A stretch of 64,000 nucleotides of DNA from Liopterus haemorrhoidalis. Its lineage: Eukaryota > Arthropoda > Insecta > Coleoptera > Dytiscidae. The notes beneath the pieces are model-generated. The model was not told the DNA's origin, did not search any database, and was given only the letters and a program-made list of their open reading frames with translations. The translations under genes were made by a program, and so were the position numbers. Positions 11,219-22,560 of the stretch are shown here, in pieces (the stretch's first letter is position 1; every line of letters starts with the position of its first letter). The stretch is taken from NCBI GenBank assembly GCA_963971575.1, contig OZ020612.1, positions 32,839,916 through 32,903,915 of the forward strand. Reading direction: 5' to 3'.

Positions 11219-11508
11219 CAGTGGCGCAGCCAGGATTTTGTCTTGGGGAGGGCCGAATCAAATTTCGAGGGCATGCGGGCCGCATACGGCCCTCAAACTC
11301 ATTTTTTTTGTGGCCACTGAAGTGGTAATCAAAATCACTTGAGCTTATTTAGGGGAACAATATATTTAAAAATGTAAAATATACTCTCTTCCCCTTTTCT
11401 GTTTATAAAAAAATGCCAAGAAACCCTTCGGGATATTTAAAGTTCCGTCACTGCTTATCATTTTTTGTGTAAAATTGACTGCGACCCAAATCAGTTCGAC
11501 ACCCCTGT
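11219..11508. mobile_element. hAT-like terminal fragments
   Basis: At 11219 the sequence reads CAGTGGCGCAGCCAGGATTT, and at about 11265-11300 GCGGGCCGCATACGGCCC. At the other side it ends 'AGTTCGACACCCCTG'. All are typical of hAT non-autonomous termini. No target duplication could be matched, so this may be two nested or abutting fragments rather than one element. Confidence 0.45.
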
Positions 11509-12139
11509 TGTTGGATATTGATGTTTATATTAAATAATAATTCCATTATTGGTTGATAAAAAAATGTAATTGTTAATCCATGCATCAAAAATTTTCACTT
11601 GATTTTTTCTTCGATCAATACATATTTATTTATATTTTTCGCGAGATATATTTTTGTCTCAATATTTCTCTTAGGCTACGGTTACAGTGGAAGCGTGTTC
11701 GCCCGAAGTACAGTTCGGGCGTATTAGCGCGTAAACGGGCATATTCGCCCGTATACGAGCGACTAGATAGGTGGTGTTTAGTTCTAGCAGTTATTTTAAT
11801 GAAAAAAAAAAAAATAAATAAATGGGATATATGTATTAAGAATGCCACAAAAAATGACATTTTAAAATGATATTAACCTTAACCAAAAAATGTTTATTGG
11901 AAGTATGAATTACAAACCTTAAACAAAACGGCCAAAAAGTACAATTCAAACGATGAAAGTAACTAGATTGCAAAATCTAGTTCCGCCTAAAAGTTTGGAA
12001 TAGCGTATAATGCTCCAATTTCTTTGTAATATAGAAAATATCAAGAATGTTTGCATTATAAAGCAGGTTAATTTTGACACAATTCACCTTTGAGTAATTT
12101 TATATATATTTTTTTCTTCATTAAATTAATTTAAAAAAT

Positions 12140-12219
12140 ACATCACTGTTATTCACGTACCACCAAGTCTTCTTTCAGGTACCACTAGTGATACGCGTAC
12201 CACCGGTTGAGAACCACTG
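12140..12219 (-). mobile_element. hAT terminal fragment
   Basis: Read on the minus strand it starts CAGTGGTTCTCAACCGGTGG and continues with repeated GGTAC motifs, a widespread hAT end type. The partner end was not found nearby. Confidence 0.5.
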
Positions 12220-12284
12220 GTGTAAACCATTCATATGTTGTTTTGTTTTTTATTATGTTTAGAATATGTAAAAAATAAATATTT

Positions 12285-12420
12285 CTCCTTATCGCTAACT
12301 TTTAATTCAGTCGCCACTTCATCCCATAATTTACGTGATTGATCAATGGTAAGTTTTACATTTTTGATCCCATAACGATCTTCGATCAAAAACTAATAAT
12401 ATTAATTTCTCAATATTCAT
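12285..12420 (-). pseudogene. MADF-domain remnant, frameshifted
   Basis: On the minus strand from 12420 the frame reads MNIEKLILLVFDRRSLWDQK, then, after a one-base shift near 12345, SRKLWDEVATELKVSD. The spacing of Trp-Asp and 'LW-x-EVA-x-EL' fits a MADF domain (Myb/SANT-like DNA binding). In PIF/Harbinger transposons a protein of this type accompanies the transposase. The frameshift and the short length show that it is broken. Confidence 0.65.
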
Positions 12421-12756
12421 TTTGTAGACACAGACTGTACCACAGTGCAAGTAAAACAAGTGGACTGACTGTACGGAGATAAGAACTGTAGGTAGAACGC
12501 ATACTCGCGCGAACAAAACAAACAATTTTGAATTCAGCTATTCGGGCGATTTACAATACACAGATGTGTACTTCTACACGCTAGAAATAGTCGCTCGAAT
12601 GCGGGCGAGTACGAGCGTAGTTCACGCGATTGATAAGCTTCTACAGTACCTAAAAACCTGTGTATTTCTACACGCTTTTATCAGTCGCGCGAATGCGGGC
12701 GAGTACGAGCGACTTACTGTTCGGGCGAACACGCTTCCACTGTAACCGTAGCCTTA

Positions 12757-14459
12757 CTTATGTTCAGTTCTCTAAATCAGCCGCTTGGCCACAATTTGTA
12801 CCGAACGAACAGACTCATGTGACGGAATAAGGATTTCTTGATTATACCTACGAAAACCTAAAAATAAGATCTAAATATGCATTTTCTGCTAATTTCAACA
12901 CTAATCATAATAAAATATAGTTTATTATTATTGTAAAATACATACAAAAAGTTATTTTGCTGTACGATTACGATAAATTTGTTAAATTTTCATTTCATTG
13001 GACCTTCAGAGGGGGCTTGCGCCTTCTGAATACGCCACTGTTGTTCAGTTCTTTTTATACAGACATTTTTTTGTTAATACTTGGTTTTTATAAAAAGTAT
13101 TATTACTTTGTAGTCCCAGATTTTCTTTAAAAACATGTATCATTATTCCAAATCAGTCTACGTTTTCAACAGATATTTTTTATGTGACTTGTGAATTTTC
13201 ACACATTTTACTGTTTTGTAGGTTTATAGTAAGTGATAAAATATTGTGGGTGTATATTAAAAATCATAAATTTCGATACATTTTGAATCACATGCTTCCA
13301 TCTAGAGACTGACAACCGTACTTGAGTTCTCTAGCTTGTTAGATAAATATTATTTAGTACGGTGGCGCAAAAAAATTGATAACTTTAGAAATAATTATCA
13401 GATGAAAAATTCCTGTGGCACTATTTCGGTACACAATAATGTGCATTACTCAGACTTTTAGATTAACCCCACCGGGTTATAAGGTGCGAGACAAGGTATT
13501 TTTAGCACATGTTTGGCTAAAATCGTGTTAAAATAAAGGACGTTAAAAAAACTAAAGTTGGTTCCTTAATCTACGTCTTAAGAGCTTTCTTTTGATACCA
13601 CACAAATTACTACTTTTTGAATGAAAGAATCCATATTTTCCAAAACAATAATAACAAATATTTCACTTTCAAGTCGTATCTACTTGGGCAATCGTCTGAG
13701 GCCCCGAGATCGCACTGTACGCAATTCAAAATGATTAATAATGTACAGATGAAGTACAATCAGTGCTGCACAAGGCCCCTCAAAGTTTACTGCAGACTCT
13801 GGGTATAAGGGTTTCCTGGTTATACCTACGAAATCCTAAAAAACGGACGAAGTACGAGTTACGATCTATATTTAGTAAATATAAATTTATAATTAAAACA
13901 AAATTAGTTTCGTTGTTAATTTTGCATTCCACGTCCTTTGTTTAAAAAATCTCACATTTGTTAGAAATTTCAGAAGAGTCAGACGAGCGCAGATTAATGT
14001 AGGTTTGAGTACACTTATAGTACTAATGAACATCTTACAAAATAATAGATAAGTGACCTGAATTAAACCTAATGTTGGACTTTCACATTACTTAAGCCGG
14101 TTTCAAACTAGATTCCAGAAACAATATTTTTTTTATAGTTTTATTAGTATTTATTACATAATTGCTGGTTTAGAATCTTGAAAAATAAAGACAGTCTTAA
14201 GATATCATCATGTACGTTCGGTGCAACATAATTTTTGTTGAATGTGTCGTCGGTATTAAAAATATAAGATAGTAATTTAAATTGAATGCCACCACGGAAC
14301 TGTAAGTAATTTTTAGTTATTATTTATTATTTGTAATAGGAAAATTAGCTTCTTATACATTTTTTGTTTTAAAATTTAATTTACACTTGAAACATGTAGA
14401 AACAAAATATGAGGACGAGAAAAAAAAGATATAGCCTTTTCTAGTATTTATATAGAAGA
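12757..14459. other. Mosaic of decayed repeat fragments
   Basis: No gene. A hAT-like end (GAATACGCCACTG) lies at about 13028-13040. Family A pieces lie around 13180-13240, 13440-13600 and 13800-13860. At about 14375-14459 there is a second, decayed copy of the Helitron 5' region seen at 16380-16463, directly abutting the Helitron 3' end. Confidence 0.45.
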
Positions 14460-14761
14460 CTAGCTGGAGTACCCGTACTTTGTACGGTTTTTGTAATGTA
14501 TATTTTTGCTGTAAAAGTAAATAATAAGTGAGATATTTCAGTTACAAGTAGAACACAAAATAGTTGTTTCTTTCTAACTTTTACTGTAACTTTTACTTTT
14601 TTGTATATATTTTTTATGTTAAGTAAATAACAGGTGAGATACTTCGTTTATAAGTAGCTCTCACTATAGCTCCCCAAATATATATTTTATTAAAAACTGC
14701 ATGAACATAAAGGAATAGTTTTCTTTCTCATATTCATTTTTGCTGATAAGTAAATGATAAA

Positions 14762-15664
14762 CAGGGATGGGGAGTCGAAATTGGAGTCGGGAGTCGAGTT
14801 ATCTCTACTTTGATTAAATTTTTATCAAGGATGAGAACAATCCGAAAACGAAAGCCAAATACCATAATACCAGAATTTTTTAATTCACGGAAACCGGCAT
14901 TTTGAACCGAATGACATTTTGTTCTCTGTTTATGAACGAAAATGAAATTAAAAATATTCTATACCGGTTTTACACGGTTACCTTCATGCTTTCCAGTTAA
15001 AAATTTAATTAACAGTATTAGTATTAATATATTAATGATGTAGGATAAAGATTTTTGTTTTTAGTCATATCTAATTTTTCTTTTTCTGTATACTTTGTTT
15101 ATTATGTTTAAACGGAACTAAACTGGATTTTTATTTTCTCAAGTTGTAACGAGCTTTGTGATTATTTCATGTTTCATGTTGGCAGCTAAAATCTAAATGT
15201 CAAAAGAAAAAAGTGACATGTTATGAAAAATAATAAAATAATAAAAAAAGTATATAAAATAGAAAACAAAATTTTTTAAAACTAAAATATTCGAAAATTT
15301 GTATTAAAAATGACTCAATAGTCAAGATGAAATGAAAATGGCATTTTATAAAAACAGCTCACTCTAACCCAAGATATTTAATGTAAGTATAGTCTGTGTC
15401 TTTGGTTTAAGCGGAATTAGATATCGAAATCTACTAACTGTTAAGGATTGAATGAGGCTTTGTATAATTTTGTTTAACAAAAGTCCACTTTGATCGTTAA
15501 AAAGTGAACTCGTGATAACATAAAAAAATTAAAATTCCATTTAGTTCCGATTAAACATTTGGAATAGACTTTATGAGTGAAAGGAGTCAGGTCGGAGTCG
15601 GTTTTCAAAAATACCGACACCGGAGTCGAGAGTCGGTAATTTATCTGTCGACTCCCCATCCCTG
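14762..15664. mobile_element. Non-autonomous hAT element with perfect 8-bp TSD
   Basis: ATGATAAA flanks both sides (14754-14761 and 15665-15672). The termini are CAGGGATGGGGAGTCGA and its inverted counterpart TCGACTCCCCATCCCTG. The subterminal regions are rich in GGAGTCGG repeats. A MITE (15391-15570) sits inside. A partial relative lies at 25236-25860. Confidence 0.85.
15391..15570. mobile_element. MITE 'AGTCTGTTCC' family, copy inside hAT
   Basis: The ends are inverted: AGTCTGTGTCTTTGGTTTAA at the left, and the complement of AAACATTTGGAATAGACT at the right, about 180 bases in all. A subterminal GCGGAATTAGATATCGAAAT is shared with copies at 18658, 37229 and 47141-47605. No coding capacity. 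Confidence 0.65.
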
Positions 15665-16463
15665 ATGATAAATGTGATATTTCAACCTTATAAGTAACAC
15701 TTCAATTGTCCCCTAAATAATCTTCTTATTAAAAACTGCAGTGGAGACAAAAAAAAAAACTCATTTTTGATGTAAAGTAAATAAATTAGATATTTCAAGA
15801 TTTTAGAATTAGGGTGTACGTAACGCCCCAAATATTCATTTAATCGCAAAAGTTGATAGAATAAAAAAGATTTTACATCTTATTGTCAATAATAATAGAG
15901 ATATCTCAAAATTTTATCTTTAGGGTGTTCCCCCGTAACTCCCCAAATATTCATCTAAATGAAAAACTGAATAAAAATAAAAGATTTGTTTTCTTATTAT
16001 AAATTATTTTAGTCATGTATGATTTTGCTATTGTCCATAATAAGGAAAATATATGTAGATTTTAGTTTTAGGGTGTCCCACCGTAACTCCCCAAATATTA
16101 ATTTAAATGTAAAAATACATTGAATAAAAGATTTGATTTTTTACAATAAACAATTTTTGTTATACATATATTTTTTTCTGTTAAGTCAATAATAAGGGAG
16201 ATATTTTAAGTTTTTTAATAAACAGTTTTAACCCCGAAACACTCTCCTAGAATAAAAAACTATGTATGCATACTAAATTACGTAAAAATATGTTCAGCCG
16301 TTTTTGTGTGAATTTCCGACAGACAGACAAAAATTGTTTTTTGTACGAATATAATAATAACGTACAAATAATCATCTGAAACGTGTAGAAACAAAATATG
16401 AGGTAGAAAACAAAATTTAAAAAAAAATCTAACAAATATAGCCAAAAATTTTATTAATATAGA

Positions 16464-16916
16464 TTACAATATAAAGAAATAAATATTGTTTTGAAGAATT
16501 AATATTTTAATTAAAGGTGTAGGTACATTTAGTGATCCCAAATTTTCTTGGGGTATTGTAATTGTTTTGAACTGTGACAGTTAATGAAGTCCTGTCCGTT
16601 GATTTAGTTACACCTAGCTGCGCTGTTGACAATGCTCGTTTGTTTACGGTAATGACAATCTGAAAAGCTAAATTAAATATATAAAATTAATGCGACCCTA
16701 TTATCCAGAGCTTGACACTACAATGGGAGTATGCTAAATGTATGCACCAATTATTTAATTATTTATAATTTATATTCAAAGTTCACTATGAAATAAATAA
16801 TTATAAAGTTAAAAAAATTAAATTAAAATAAATAAATCATTGGCCACGAGAAATCTTTCATGGAAAAAAGGAAACGTGTATAAAATAAAAGTCTACAGGA
16901 AATATTGTACTTAAAG
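16464..16916. other. AT-rich spacer
   Basis: No gene or repeat end recognised. Confidence 0.4.
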
Positions 16917-18653
16917 CTAGAGCCCTGCAAATCCGTTGATATCCGCCATTTTTCTGCGGACACGGATAAATTACCATATAAACCGCGCGGATTCGGATAA
17001 TATATCATATCCGCTTTTCCGCAATATCCGCGTGAACATAAAATCTTCGGTTAGGCGCCTCTTCCTACGGAAGACGCGTTTAGAACCCCAAAAATGTACC
17101 GCTGGCATTTGTATTGTGCTTATGGCAAGAGTGAAATTATGATACGTTACGGCACTTTTTACTTTTTGTTTTTCTCTGCCCTAAAACTTACTTACTTTAC
17201 GCTTACTTAAATAGTTAAATATAGAAGAGTTCAGGGCCGTGCGGCGATATTTTGGCGCCCGGCGCAGACATTTTTACAAGGCGCCTTTATACTGAAATGA
17301 CAAATTTTAAAAGGTGCCAACTTATTACGAATGCAATCCCCGCCCCCCAAATAAAAGTATATACTCACCTTTTTTTATATATGTTTATATTCCAAGATTT
17401 TATTAAACACTCCTTTGTATAAAGGGATCAAAATAATGCACTCACTAAACGTCATTGTCTATTGTCTATGGCGGGGGACATTTTGTTAGGTGCATTAAAA
17501 ACCTTTTGATTAGATGCCGCAAATCTTCGATAATAATTTGTCGGTTTTATTATATTTATACCGCCTCGCCTAACTGTCTTTTCCTTATCTATCGAAGTGC
17601 ATTGTTATTTATGTCAAAGTTGGGAGCGAAGATCTGGTCAAAGGTCGGCTCCCGCACGAATTAAAATTGCTTTCTAGAACACGTGCTTATATTTATTTTA
17701 TAAATAACTTGAATACACTTCGCTGCCGAGCTGTTTCTGTATGTGGGACATGCGAGACAAAAATAGGTTTCCGGGACGATTTTAGGTACCGATATTAAAG
17801 TGGGACATGGGTCGGTAATCCAGCACTAAAAAGCATAATAAATCCTTAAAAAAAGTCTAATATATATCTAGAAAATAAATTCTAAAATAAATCCTAATAA
17901 ATCCTAAAAAAAGACCTAATAAATATTTGTGAAAATTATTGAACGCCTTTATCACATTTCTTGCACTAAGCGTTAGAATCCTCCTCTGTCCGGTTATCGC
18001 TATCGTTTTCGCTAGAGCGGCAAAGAAGGAGTCTTGTAGAGGCGTCGACAGCACTGTTAGATACATTGTAAGTTTACCTATAAATTCTTTCATTTATATC
18101 GATAAAATCACCGCTCATTTGTACGCCGACTAATTAAAATGTAGTATCTATTAACAAAGATAAATAAAAACCTAATTTATAAAAATGCAACAAGCAAATA
18201 ATAAAATTTTTATTATAAAAATAAACAAATGTGAAATATTTGAAAGGCGCCCTCGTGGCCCAGGCGCCTGGAGCGATCGCACCATTGCTGCATGCCACTG
18301 CGCTGCCCTGGTAGAGTTTATATAACGGTCTTATATTTGGATTTATTGCCAGTTTATTAATTTAAAAATAACTATGTAATGTATCGCCTTAATTGGCATT
18401 TTTGAAAATATTAGTAAAAATTAACCATAGTAATTTGCCACGTTTAAAAACATATAAAGCTAATATCAAATTTTAAAAAATTAAAATATCTTAAAATTCT
18501 TGAAATCATGTTAGTTATTTTGGAACTAACAGCAATCCTTGTTGTGCGGATATTTATATTTACAAAGGCTGCGGATGCGGATCAAATGCGAATTCTGGAT
18601 GTGTGGATGCGGATCGGATGCGGATACAGAAAAACGTATCCGCGCAGGGCTGT
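16917..18653. mobile_element. hAT-like element, outer of a nested pair
   Basis: Flanks are ACTTAAAG (16909-16916) and ACTTATAG (18654-18661), 7 of 8 matching. The ends read CTAGAGCCCTGC and, inverted, ACAGCCCTGCGCGG. Subterminal regions are dense in GGATATCCGC/GCGGATGCGGAT motifs. No transposase is visible. A second element (17232-18310) is inserted inside. Confidence 0.65.
17232..18310. mobile_element. hAT-like element, inner of a nested pair
   Basis: Flanks are GAAGAGTT (17224-17231) and GTAGAGTT (18311-18318), 7 of 8 matching. The termini are CAGGGCCGTGCGG and the inverted form of CTGCGCTGCCCTG. Next to each end is a GGCGCC-rich block. No transposase frame. Confidence 0.7.
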
Positions 18654-18657
18654 ACTT

Positions 18658-18835
18658 ATAGCCTATTCCAAACGTTTAAGCGGAACTAGATTTCGAAATC
18701 TAATAACTTTTAAAGATTAAGTCAGGCTTTTGATCATTATGCTTTATATAAGTCCGATTCAATCATTAAAAAGTGAGCTCGTGACAACTTGAAGTAATAA
18801 AAATTCTGATTAGTTAAGCTTAAAAAAAACACCCA
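18658..18835. mobile_element. MITE 'AGTCTGTTCC' family, copy 2
   Basis: Similar to 15391-15570: CTATTCCAAACGTTTAAGCG at the left, internal GGCTTTTGATCATTAT, and 'AAAAAGTGAGCTCGTGACAA' towards the right. The right end is decayed, so the boundary is approximate. Confidence 0.55.
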
Positions 18836-18904
18836 GAACAATAGTAAGAGGCTGTATAGTTAAAGTTGGCAGAAGTTCAAAGTGTATGAAGATAAATTTT
18901 AATT

Positions 18905-19068
18905 GCCGACCGACGTAGCGTAGTGCTAACACACGTGCTCTGTGTTGCGAAGGTCTCCGGTTTGAACCCCGTTCAGGCATGGAATTTTTCACAAATAAAA
19001 ATTGTTCTGGCTAATTGCCACAGCAGCAAAGGTCATAAAATTTAAAAATAATTATAATAATAATTAAA
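18905..19068 (+). mobile_element. tRNA-derived SINE, copy 1
   Basis: The head has a box A (GTAGCGTAGTGCTAACAC) and a box B (GGTTTGAACCCC), the two internal Pol III promoter elements. The body reads 'CTGGCTAATTGCCACAGCAG' and ends in an AT-rich tail. A second copy with the same head and body is at 43185-43355, which shows that this is a SINE family and not a tRNA gene. Confidence 0.78.
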
Positions 19069-19079
19069 TTGACGTGAAG

Positions 19080-19767
19080 TGTGAATTTTCACACATTTCA
19101 GGGTTTTGTAGGTATTTAGTCAGTGAATGATGAAGCTATTAGAAGGCCAAACGATGAATGCGTGTCACTACATAACACAATTACAAGTGTTGGTTTTAAA
19201 TCCTTTAAATCAATAGGCACGACAAGAAGGTTGCAGTTAGATTTTTTCTACCGTGTGTCATATATCTCTAATAATACCGTAATATATATTTTAATGCATT
19301 TTTTTTTGTATAATTACAATAATATCATTTAAATCCAGACCTGGCAACACTGCGGGCGATCTTTTGTCACGCAAGAGCATAACGCCCACAGAGATATTGA
19401 CTATATGAAAAACTAACAGATTCTCTACTAGAAATTGAATCCCAGAAACCGGCCAGTTATTTATTTATTTTCCTAGTCAATATTTGCAAAATAAATTAAC
19501 GTACCTCTTCTCTACCCATAACAAAATGTATACATGTATATACAAATATATTTTTTTAATTTTAGCTAAGATGTTAAACGAAAATCTTAATGGCAAAATT
19601 TAGTCAAAATTAAGTGTATTTCAAAAATTAATTGCCGTTCCTTAATCTGCACTCCATTTAATATCCCCACAATAAAATTTATGTAAATTTTTTTTTCAAT
19701 AACTCAAAAACTAATATTTTCCAAACACGAAATTGGATAAAAAATTCCTCTCGTACGTTTCTGGTTC
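19080..19767. other. AT-rich DNA with small repeat fragments
   Basis: A family A end fragment (GTGTGAATTTTCACACATTT) lies at about 19079-19115. Otherwise nothing recognised. Confidence 0.4.
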
Positions 19768-19797
19768 ATAATAATAATAATAATAATAATAATAATA
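19768..19797 (+). repeat. ATA/ATT microsatellite (LINE 3' tail)
   Basis: Ten uninterrupted ATA triplets on the plus strand, forming the 3' tail of the minus-strand LINE. Confidence 0.85.
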
Positions 19798-20064
19798 TTT
19801 ATTCATGTTAATAAAATTTGAGTTTTTTACATTCGTCATAATATAAAATAAAATTAGTACAATTTAAAATAAACATATTAAAATATAAAAAATATTATTA
19901 CAATTTACAATAAAAAAAGGACATATTAAAATATAAAAAATATTAGTACATTTAACAATAAAATATGACATATTAAAATAACAAATTAAAAGTTAAGAGG
20001 CATATATTGCGAGAAAAAGCTGCAGTCACGTAGAAAGTTTGTCAAAATTGTCCGTTAAAGTTTG

Positions 20065-21885
20065 TCAAAATTGTCCGTTAAGATACTCGTCAAAGCTATA
20101 AAATGCCTTGTTAATTAGGAGGGATTTTAGTTTGATCTTGAATGATTTCAATGGTAATTTTTTTATTTCATAAGGGAGAACATTGTAAAATTTAGTGGCA
20201 TAATAGTTCAACGAGTATCTAGTTGAGGTCAGTCTTGTATAATCAGGCCTGATTAGTTCTTTGCCACGGGTATTGTAGCTGTGAACGTCTTTTTGAAGCT
20301 TTTGGTCTTTATAATTTAAGTGGACATGTGTCAATCAGTAATAAATGTACAGGCAGGGAAACGTCAGAATACCTAAATTGACAAAGGAACTTCTACAATC
20401 ATCTCTGTATGCTAAACCGCTAACAATTCTAACAACACGTCGCTGCAAACCAAAAATTCTTTCGGCATGAGAGGAATGCCCCCAGGCTAATAAGGCATAG
20501 GTGACATGAGATTGAAATAATGCATAGTATGCTGTTAATAGAACATTTTGAGTAACCTTCTGTTTTAAATTCCTGATACAATATATGGACTTACAAAGCT
20601 TTGCGGATGTTACTTCTATATGTTTCTCCCAATTTAGATTAGCACCTATGACAATACCCAAAAACTTTACTGAGTCGTTGTTAACAGGGTCGGGAGCCCT
20701 CAGGGAAAAAAACAGATGTTGTGTTTTAGCTACATTAATACTTAACATATTAGCTCTGAACCACTCTTTAATACGTTCCAGGTTTAACTGGCTTTGATCT
20801 ATAAGCTGTTCATAATTAGAATCATTATTTAAAATTGTTGTATCATCTGCATACAATATAGTATTTACTTGATTCATATATAATGGCAGATCATTAATAT
20901 AAATTATGAACAGCAGTGGTCCTAAAATTGAACCCTGTGGCATCCCAGAATTTATCTCCAGCTCTTTAGATTTTTTACCATTAGCCCATACGTATTGTTT
21001 CCTATTTGATAGATAGGACTTCAATAAGTTAATACTATCAGGGCCAATATTGTAACAGGATAATTTTGTAATTAAGAGGTCATGTGGAACGCAGTCAAAG
21101 GCTTTAGTTAGATCTAAAAAAGTAGCCATGCTATGAGACTTATTTTCTAGAGCAAATGTTACGTATTCGATAAAGTCTAGAATAGCATTACTGGTAGATC
21201 TGCCAGCTCTAAAGCCAAATTGACTGTCGTTTAGTAAACGGTTATTCTCAAAATGTTCAATCAACTGCTGCAATAATATTTTTTCAAAAATTTTTGAAAA
21301 AATAGGTGTTAGAGATATCGGCCGGAAATTATTCATGTCATCTTTGTCCTTACCCTTATAGACCGGTATAACTTTTGATATTTTTAAGGCAGTTGGGAAT
21401 GTATTTTCTCTTATACATCTATTAAAAATCTTACTTAATGGGTCAATAATCAGATTTATTGTCTTTTTTATAAGAGAAACGTATAATTCATACGCGTCTT
21501 TACTTTTACTGTTATTCAGTGAAGTAATGACATCCCTCACTTGATTGTGCGTAATTTCTTTAAATGTAAAGACGGGTATGTTGTCCTTATTTATTAGGGG
21601 CAAAATTATATTAACACAGTCTTTGTTATCCTGTGGTCGATTTTGTAAAATATTTTTAGGAATATTAACGAAAAAATTATTAATTAAATTAGGATCTTTA
21701 TTACATACTGTTTTTTCACTGATAGGTCTAGATTTATTAATTACTGCCCACATTGCTTTTGGCGTGTTGTCAGAATTATCTATGTAATCGGAATTAGCTC
21801 TAATTCTTGAAGATTTTATTTCCCGTCTATAGAAGTTTCTGATACGATTCCGTGCTGCCATTGAGTCAGGATTGGGGTTTCGCAC
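20065..21885 (-). pseudogene. LINE reverse transcriptase, one premature stop
   Basis: The frame encodes reverse transcriptase of a LINE, which copies the element's RNA at a nicked target. Numbering from the ATG at 21885, motif A is FLDLTKAFD (residues 256-264), motif B is SGMPQGSILGP (313-323) and motif C is YADD (345-348). All catalytic aspartates are present. A single TGA at 20335-20337 interrupts an otherwise continuous frame; a further 89 codons follow, including the YNTRGK motif often seen at the C-terminus of Jockey/CR1-type proteins. Upstream endonuclease sequence is absent. The protein is dead both by truncation and by the stop. Confidence 0.85.
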
Positions 21886-21890
21886 ATAGC

Positions 21891-22560
21891 AATATACATT
21901 GCTTAGAATTTTTCCAGATTTTTAATTTAACCCCTGAGGGTCGTTTTTTAGTAGTTTTTTGGCAAAAATCGTATTAAAATAAATAAAAAACTACTTCCCG
22001 TTCCTTTATCTACGTCTTCAGAGCTTTGTTTTGATACCACACAATAAATTTTAATAAAATAAGTTTTTTTTCGACGACACAAAAAAAAAATCAATATTCT
22101 GGGAAAAACCAATTTGATCAAAATTTCCTGTTGAACCGGAATAGTTCAACATATACAATATTGAGATTTTTTTTCAGATTTTTAGTTCAACCCCTCTGGG
22201 AGATTGACAAAAAAAAACCTAATAAAAAAAAGATTTTTCAAAAATAAAAATGTGTTTGTGCATCCACGCATTCAGAGTTTTCATTTGATACCCCACTCAA
22301 AATTATAAAAAAATATTTATTTTTCCACTAAATACATATTTGTTTATATTTATCCCGCGCTGTATTTTTTTGAACTCTATAGTTTTACTATATGTGGGTC
22401 AAAAAGTTGTACAAGTATCTGGAATTTCTGGAAAGGTTTCTAATTCGGGATATATTTACATATATCCCGAATTAGATTTCGTTGGCTTGTGTTTTAAAAA
22501 TATTGCTTCTATTTCCATGTAGATTTCAGTAATATCAATCACGTTGCCTATGAAGTATTT
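21891..22560 (+). repeat. Repeat family A, copy split by the LINE
   Basis: Contains the family phrases 'TTTAACCCCTGAGGG', 'GGCAAAAATCGTATTAAAAT' and 'TTTGATACCCCACTCAAAAT'. A perfect hairpin with 15-base arms and a 6-base loop lies at 22440-22475. Confidence 0.55.
22440..22475. repeat. Perfect 15-bp hairpin
   Basis: The arms CTAATTCGGGATATA and TATATCCCGAATTAG surround the loop TTTACA. Function unknown; it may be the junction of two inserted repeats. Confidence 0.8.

Larger units (their letters stand above)
11674..12753 (-). mobile_element. PIF/Harbinger-like element with TTA target duplication
   Basis: The ends are perfect inverted repeats for about 34 bases, beginning GGCTACGGTTACAGTGGAAG. 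TTA lies on both sides (11671-11673 and 12754-12756), the 3-bp duplication expected of PIF/Harbinger. The interior contains a MADF-domain remnant on the minus strand, which suits this superfamily because Harbinger elements carry a second Myb/MADF-type gene. No DDE transposase frame survives. An older hAT end (12140-12219) and a MITE end (about 11930-12002) lie inside. The right arm holds a duplicated module with GAATGCGGGCGAGTACGAGC. Confidence 0.75.
14460..16463 (-). mobile_element. Non-autonomous Helitron, second family
   Basis: On the minus strand the element starts TCTATATTAATAAAAT at 16463 (preceded by A). It ends with a clean hairpin CCGTAC-AAA-GTACGG, then GTACTCCAG, then CTAG followed by T (14460-14463). 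The interior has degenerate repeats of roughly 120-190 bases marked by 'GTAACTCCCCAAATAT'. No helicase frame is present. A hAT element (14762-15664) has inserted inside it. Confidence 0.78.
19768..21890 (-). mobile_element. 5'-truncated non-LTR retrotransposon (Jockey/CR1-type)
   Basis: On the minus strand the element enters within the reverse transcriptase region near 21890, continues through a 3' UTR, and finishes in an ATT microsatellite tail (19768-19797). The endonuclease part is missing, as expected from incomplete reverse transcription. The sequence beyond 21890 belongs to repeat family A, marking the insertion site. Confidence 0.8.

Noticed and set aside
11219..13040. One hAT element from CAGTGGCGCAGCC to GAATACGCCACTG
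   Set aside because: The ends match for about ten bases, but the flanking octamers (CATGTAAT and TTGTTCAG) do not, and a complete Harbinger-like element lies between. Independent fragments are likelier.
18905..18980. Functional tRNA gene
   Set aside because: The acceptor stem is poorly paired, the anticodon arm is not clear, and a second copy with the same non-tRNA body shows it is a SINE.
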